Shown piece by piece: positions 59,358 to 64,000 of a stretch of DNA of 64,000 nt. Origin of the DNA: Hawksworthiomyces lignivorus (taxonomy: Eukaryota; Ascomycota; Sordariomycetes; Ophiostomatales; Ophiostomataceae); NCBI GenBank assembly GCA_002917075.1, contig NTMA01000015.1, forward strand, positions 434,001-498,000. Reading direction: 5' to 3'. The translations under genes were made by a program, and so were the position numbers. The notes under the pieces were generated by a model, which saw only the letters and a list, made by a program, of their open reading frames with translations, made no database searches and was not told the DNA's origin. The first letter of the stretch is position 1. Each line of letters opens with the position of its first letter.

Positions 59358-60098
59358 ATGCATTTTTCCAGCGCAGAAGACGAAAATTGGCGTGCAGCTG
59401 TTCACACCAGTTGGCTGGAAACGCGGGGGTATCCTCACCATGACGCAACACGCAACAGCAGCGATGACAGCAACGGCGACGACGACGACGATGCACACTT
59501 CTGGCGATGCTGGAGCCGCCAGGGCTGCCAGACCTGCCTGAGCGTATCTGCCTGCAGCTGGTGCCCATTTGTGAGCCAACCCTTACTTGAATCTGATTTG
59601 TCATCACACAATGAGGTTTTGCTTTGGTTTGGCTTGAATTTCTCTTTTTCATTCTGGCTGACTCGTCGCCCTCTCCAGAGCGCCGCATGCGTTCCCAACG
59701 ATCACCTCATCCCAGCGCTGGCGCCGGCCTTTGACGGCGACCTCGTCTGCCCCTACTGGGCGGAGCGCTGGGAGCTGCGTACGCGGCCGCTCGGCTGTCA
59801 GGTGTCGACGATCACGAGCCTGACGGCGCTGGTGGCCGGGTCCGGCACGCTCGCCGTCGCCGCGCTGCTCTGGCTGCTGGTGTGGGCCTGGCGGCGAGTG
59901 CGACAGTGGCAGCGACAGCGGCGCCAGGTGCAGCCAGGCGTGGCAGACTCGGGTGCTGGACGCCGCTGGCCGCCTCTGCTGGCAAAATGGCTCAGGCGCG
60001 AAGCCGAGCCACATGTGCCACCGCTTCCTTCGTCGCCGCCGCCGCCACCGCCGGCCGCCACACCTAGCAGCGAGCGGACACCTCTACTAGCTACATAA
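59358..60098 (+). CDS. PSI-domain-like single-pass membrane protein
   Basis: Small Cys-rich membrane protein of unknown function, 210 residues with exons 59358-59570 and 59679-60098. The proposed 108-nt intron has GTGAGC...CTCCAG ends and contains no stop, so the frame reads through it. Splicing is preferred because it joins CSWCPF to SAACVPN, restoring a compact PSI-like pattern (CWSRQGCQTCLSVSACSWCPF). A conserved AERWELRTRPLGCQVST block precedes one transmembrane helix (SGTLAVAALLWLLVWAW), then a basic and Pro-rich tail ending ERTPLLAT, a dileucine-type sorting motif. The ATG at 59358 is the first in frame; an additional upstream exon cannot be excluded. It converges on the MOCS2A gene 79 bases away. 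Confidence 0.65.
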   Translation: MHFSSAEDENWRAAVHTSWLETRGYPHHDATRNSSDDSNGDDDDDAHFWRCWSRQGCQTCLSVSACSWCPFVSQPLLESDLSSHNEVLLWFGLNFSFSFWLTRRPLQSAACVPNDHLIPALAPAFDGDLVCPYWAERWELRTRPLGCQVSTITSLTALVAGSGTLAVAALLWLLVWAWRRVRQWQRQRRQVQPGVADSGAGRRWPPLLAKWLRREAEPHVPPLPSSPPPPPPAATPSSERTPLLAT

Positions 60099-60177
60099 GA
60101 TTTTTTCAAGGTACCAGGAAAATACAATTGACCACGAAAACCGCAAGCAGGTAAAGGTAGCAGATAAGGTCTCTCCT

Positions 60178-60486
60178 TCATCCCGAGCTTACGGGTGGGA
60201 TGATGGCCACTTCATCACCCTCCTGGATGACTATGCTATCGGCACCCTGACCTTCGTCGCCCTCAGCCGCGCCCGGCACATCCACGTACTCCAGGTTGAT
60301 CGTCACCAGAGACGAGTCCAGCACGGCCGCCCGGATCCCGCTGTATCGCTCGTCGAGCAGCGAGAAGAGCTGTGCGAGCGGCAGCGGTGCTGGCAGAGGC
60401 TCGTAGTCTTTGTTGGTGTACGAGGTGGCAGCGGCAAAGTAGAGCATGTTGAAGTGGCCCTTGGGGGGGCGGGTAGGAGAGGACAT
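60178..60486 (-). CDS. cnxG: Molybdopterin synthase small subunit (MOCS2A/MoaD-like)
   Basis: Ubiquitin-fold sulphur carrier of 102 residues, intronless. It is the small subunit of molybdopterin synthase, which transfers sulphur to precursor Z in molybdenum-cofactor synthesis in the cytosol. The start at 60486 gives a short Pro/Lys-rich lead, then HFNMLYFAAATSYT for the first strand, LAQLFSLLDERY for the helix, the VTINLEYVDV strand, and the family ending EGDEVAIIPPVSSG. The protein ends in Ser-Gly where many homologues have Gly-Gly; the terminal Gly, the residue that carries the thiocarboxylate, is present. A GTAAGC donor lies at the very end, but I found no acceptor giving a Gly-Gly end. 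The gene name is by family assignment only. Confidence 0.88.
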   Translation of the reverse strand: MSSPTRPPKGHFNMLYFAAATSYTNKDYEPLPAPLPLAQLFSLLDERYSGIRAAVLDSSLVTINLEYVDVPGAAEGDEGQGADSIVIQEGDEVAIIPPVSSG

Positions 60487-61412
60487 TGGGCACGCTGAGG
60501 AGAAAAGACAGCAGAAATCCTAGTTCGACTTGTTAGCATTGGCCACAAAACCATGCGTATGCGAAACAGAGCAGAGAGAGAATAATAGAAGGGTTGTCAG
60601 AGATCTTGGTGTAATGAGAACAATCATTGATGATCAAGAAGTTTAAGTGCTATATGGTATGCATCATTCAACCGCAGAGGTAGAGTCAGAGTGAAAACAG
60701 GGTAGAATGAGCTTACCTTTTGGAGTTGGAAAAAAGCTAAAAAAGGACGAAGGATAAAGTTGGAAAGCCAAAAAGCAAAACAACAGGAAAAGTGTCTTGA
60801 GAGAAATAGCTCTCGCAAATTTTATATCTCATCGGCTTTTTAGGTGGAGCAGAGACAAAATCTCCACCCAAATTTTCGGTCACGTGCAGTATCCACGATG
60901 AGCCATTCGGTCGAGATTGCAAGTCTTGGCTGCTTTTGGTCAGCAATTTCTCAGTTGGCAGAACATCACGGCAAGACGGCTTGCTCGATATCCCGGGCAC
61001 CGGGGGGTGTGGTCAATGGTAGATTTTGATTTTTTTGTATCTCCTGTTTTCAAATCCAGCCCACTGAACCCTAAACAAGAAACGATGCAGAGCAAAATAG
61101 AAACTAAGCAGTCGAGAAGGCCTCGTCTTGCCGACGCTGAGGACAGAGCCACAAGCCGCTTCTCCGCCCTCTCCGCCCTGATTTTGTTTCTGTTGTCACA
61201 ATGTAGTACGCCTGACGCACACACGATCCCAAAAAAGTCATTGTGCGGTGGTTTTCCAGCGGCCGCACGCCTTCCTCCGTCATGCCCTAAGCCCACCTAT
61301 GCATACAAGGTGTCCCTCCCATCGATGTTGGGTGTTTTAATTTTTTTTAAAATAGGAATCTTTTTTTTGGTCGTATCCCGGTCGTCGTCTCTCCGTCTCG
61401 TTGCTGAGCTCT
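60487..61412. other. Intergenic region between MOCS2A and RPS28
   Basis: 926 bases of promoter and 3' flank. ORFs on both strands (for example 60917-61480 and 60940-61296) lack family signatures. Nothing else recognised. Confidence 0.45.
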
Positions 61413-61701
61413 TTATCTCAGGCGGCGAGCCTCACGCTCAGACTCGAGCAGGCACAGGATGTCGTCCTCACGAACTGTAGCAGCAATGTGTTAGCCTGCG
61501 GGTCCTGCACCCCATTTCTACCCTTGGTTCCCAACATCCCAACGAAGACTACGTACCGGGTCCCTTGACGTTCCGGATGATGCTGCGGCTCTGGTCGTCC
61601 ATGAACTCGACACGGACCTGGGTGACACCACCGCGAGAGCCGGTACGGCCGAGAACACGGGTCACCTTGACCAGCTTGACGGGCTGCTTAGAGGCATCCA
61701 T
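61413..61701 (-). CDS. rps28: 40S ribosomal protein S28 (eS28)
   Basis: Small ribosomal subunit protein eS28, 68 residues, exons 61701-61557 and 61474-61413 with an 82-nt intron (GTACGT...CTACAG, branch gctaac). The product reads [20 protein letters not shown], continues through [17 protein letters not shown] and [20 protein letters not shown], and ends EARRLR. This is the nearly invariant eukaryotic S28 sequence and length. It sits near the mRNA channel at the ribosome exit site of the head (family knowledge). Strong expression is expected, but no specific promoter element was identified. It is divergent from the dynamitin gene. Confidence 0.97.
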
Positions 61702-62290
61702 TTTGAATCTTTGATTATGACGTTAGCTCGAGGTCGGAGGAACGTAAAAAGTAATTGTCGACAAGTCGGGCTTCCTTACGATTGAGAATGGTCGGAGAAA
61801 TGGCGAGAAGAGAAATCCGGTTTGTGGTGGTGGTTGTGAGTGTGTCAAGAAAGAGACTGTGAAGGTGTAGACGAAATGTTTTTTTGGGGCCGCAAGTTTT
61901 CTGCGGGCGTTTTTTTGCTGGAGCCGACGGAATTTTTGCAGACACACAAAAAAAATTATGTTTGTGGGAGATAAAAAGCGGGTCTATGATGAAAAGTCTA
62001 TTTTATTGGTTGGTATTAGTCATCTGTAAACTCCACCTCGAAGCACCCCACTCTGGTAGAGTGACCCGCTATTTTTGGGTACATCAGACAGCACCCGAAA
62101 GGCTGGAGACCGCTGCGAGTGGTCGCGTTTTAGGGGGGCGAAACACGTCTCCTATTGAGCTGTAGGCCCTTAGCTGCTTCTATCACCGACCGTTGTGAGT
62201 GTTGATACTGCTGCTGCATGTACAGCAGCGCCAGCGTATGCGCTTCTCGGGACACTCTTGGTCGTGATTTATGTCAAAACTACCGATACC
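61702..62290. promoter_or_regulatory. Divergent promoter, RPS28 / dynamitin
   Basis: 589 bases between the two start codons with several A and T runs on the RPS28 side. No gene signature; no specific operator recognised. Confidence 0.5.
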
Positions 62291-63752
62291 ATGGCAATGA
62301 ACAGAAAATACTCTGCTCTGCCCGATCTGGTACGCCTGTCATCACCTGTTATGGGATAAGACAGGAGACTTGCTAAGCTCTCACCTCTCTTTCTCAGGAT
62401 ACGGCACCAGATATCTACGAAACGCCGGAGCTTACAGACGACAACTCAACTGTTCTAGTATGTACTCAGAATCACAGACATGTCGTAGACAGTATGGGAG
62501 CTGCGATCGCTAACCAATGCCACTCCAGACTACAACAGGGCGGTCACCGTCGGACGATGAATCTGACGGAGACGAAGATGCGGACGTGGGCATCTCGCGG
62601 TCTCACGTCCAGGTCGACCAGGCACGGTCACGGTTCCTGGGCGCTGACGTAGACGCCCGCGGGGTAGACTTCTCCGACCGCGTCGACGGCAAGCGGAAAG
62701 CCTACCGGACGACGACGCGGCGGCGGCGTGGCGGCGACCCGCAGGAGCTGGGCGACCTGAGTGACGAAGACGACGATGACGACAATCTTGAGCGCAAGAT
62801 TGCCCGGTTAAAGCGCGAGGTGGAGGAGGCCAAGGAGGCCTACAGTAAGCAGAAGGCAGGTGCCGCGGCAGGTGCGACCGACGCTCGCGCGGACACGGAC
62901 CTGGACGCGCTGAGCCAGGCGCTCGATGCTATGGCCGGCCTCACAGACGAGCAGCCGCCGCTGCTGGCAGACGCGGCACCAGTTGCACAGGCCGCGAGCG
63001 CTGTAGCACCCACAACCGCACCAGTCGCGGCGCACCCGCTAGCCCTGGTCGCCGACTTTGACCGGCGGCTGATGCTGCTGGAGCGGTCGATCGGCGTCGG
63101 CTCGTCGGCGCTGCTGCCAGAGCTAGGCGGCGGCGCTGCATCGGGTTCCGGGCCCGGGTCCACCCTGCCGCGGGCCATCCTGCCGACGCTGGACGCGCTG
63201 CAGCGCCAGGTGGGCACGCTGGCCGAGGCGTCGACGGCGTCGCTGGACGGCATCAGCCGGCGCGTGCGCGCCCTGACGCAGGAGGCGGACCAGCTGACCA
63301 AGGCGCGCAAGGCCGCCAAGGCGGCACAGGAGGCGCTGGCCCAGGCGGGCGTGATGCAGACGAGCGGCGGTGCGGCAAAGGCCGGTGGTAACAACGCCGC
63401 CGGCGCGGGCGGCGATGACGACGGCGACGACCTCGACGACCAGACGGCCAAGATCCACGCCCTGTACGGCACGCTGCCCACCATCGAGGCCCTGGCGCCG
63501 CTGCTGCCGCCGCTGCTGGACCGCCTGCGCTCGCTGCAGACCATCCACGCCGACGCCGCCGCCGCCGCCGCCCTGCTCGACGACCTGGAGCAGCAGCAGG
63601 CCGACGCCGCCGCCGAGGTCAAGCAGTGGCGCGAAGGCCTCGACAAGATCGAGGCCGCCCTGCGCGCCGGCGAGGCCACCATGGACCGCAACGCCCAGGT
63701 CATGGACGGCTGGGTCAAGGGGCTCGAGGCCCGGCTGGACAAGCTCGCCTAG
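62291..63752 (+). CDS. Dynactin subunit 2 (dynamitin, p50)
   Basis: Dynamitin-like subunit of the dynactin complex, which couples cytoplasmic dynein to cargo and to nuclear migration. Exons 62291-62329, 62398-62457 and 62529-63752 (introns 68 and 71 nt) give 440 residues. The two tiny first exons encode MAMNRKYSALPDL and DTAPDIYETPELTDDNSTVL, matching the family's N-terminal KYxxLPxx...PDVYET motif. The middle is acidic (LSDEDDDDDNLERKIARLKREVEEAKEAY), and the rest is largely coiled coil, including ADFDRRLMLLERSIGV and GISRRVRALTQEADQL. Ala/Gly-rich low-complexity stretches interrupt the coils. Very GC-rich third positions produce long antisense open frames. Confidence 0.9.
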
Positions 63753-64000
63753 AAGAGGGGATTGCGAGAAACTTTGGCCAGGGGGAGAAGAGGCCAGCAT
63801 GGAAGAGGCTGATCGTCCAGACCAAGAGAGAAAAATGACCGGAGAGCCCCATTATGTCAAAAAATTGTAGAGAATAATACCCACAGTCTGTATTTGGTGA
63901 AGCATGTTCAGCATCTCACGGCTTTCTTCTTTGCGTGTATTAAGGCATCTTTTTCTTCAAAGAATTAGCATTACAATTTATTTATCACTTCAATTATTTT
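63753..64000. other. 3' flank of dynamitin gene
   Basis: AT-rich downstream sequence to the window end; nothing recognised. Confidence 0.5.

Noticed and set aside
62840..63742. 300-codon Ser/Ala-rich antisense frame over dynamitin
   Set aside because: Composition artefact of GC-rich coding sequence.
1..64000. CRISPR array, rRNA operon or intact transposon
   Set aside because: No regularly spaced direct repeats, no rRNA-like sequence and no transposase or reverse-transcriptase motifs were seen.

Overview
The window reads as a nuclear contig of a filamentous ascomycete (Pezizomycotina; a Sordariomycete is my inference). Genes are split by introns of about 50-160 nt with GTRNGT-type donors and CTAAC-like branch points. 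The gene families (RTA1-like, Zn2Cys6 regulators, NACHT/STAND receptors, LaeA-like methyltransferase) are typical fungal ones. I rebuilt exon-intron structures by hand from reading frame, splice consensus and family conservation. No CRISPR array, rRNA or intact transposon was found, and there is one tRNA (Arg-ACG).

Layout. 0-8 kb: two RTA1-like membrane proteins (the first cut by the window edge), a decayed type-B carboxylesterase and a large membrane protein of unknown function. 8.9-19.2 kb: a GMC oxidase with a C-terminal SRL peroxisomal signal, divergent from a small-subunit catalase; then an UNC93/MFS-like transporter divergent from a full-length homologue of the large subunit of N,N-dimethylformamidase. 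These four genes could form a peroxisome-linked catabolic group (inference). 20.7-35.7 kb: a 1,740-residue STAND protein (Goodbye-like domain, NTPase, TPR-like region, acidic hinge, ZZ-like zinc finger), a DUF4267 protein, an AYR1-like short-chain reductase, a transcription-factor-like protein, and a second STAND protein (SesB-like alpha/beta hydrolase, NACHT, ankyrin-like tail). 36.8-42.7 kb: a LaeA-like methyltransferase, a GC-rich alpha/beta hydrolase and a Zn2Cys6 regulator whose zinc cluster is interrupted by an intron.

43.3-50 kb: tRNA-Arg, then two Gfo/Idh/MocA dehydrogenases flanking a sugar transporter, a plausible carbohydrate-use group. 50.3-53.8 kb: a third STAND protein (NWD-NACHT-ankyrin) with seven very similar ankyrin repeats. 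54.5-59.0 kb: a cytochrome P450 divergent from an amino-acid permease, with six GATA motifs between them. 59.4-63.8 kb: housekeeping-like genes (PSI-domain membrane protein, MOCS2A, ribosomal protein eS28, dynamitin).

The overall picture is an accessory region with three NLR-like immune or incompatibility receptor candidates and several small metabolic groups, giving way to conserved genes at the right edge.
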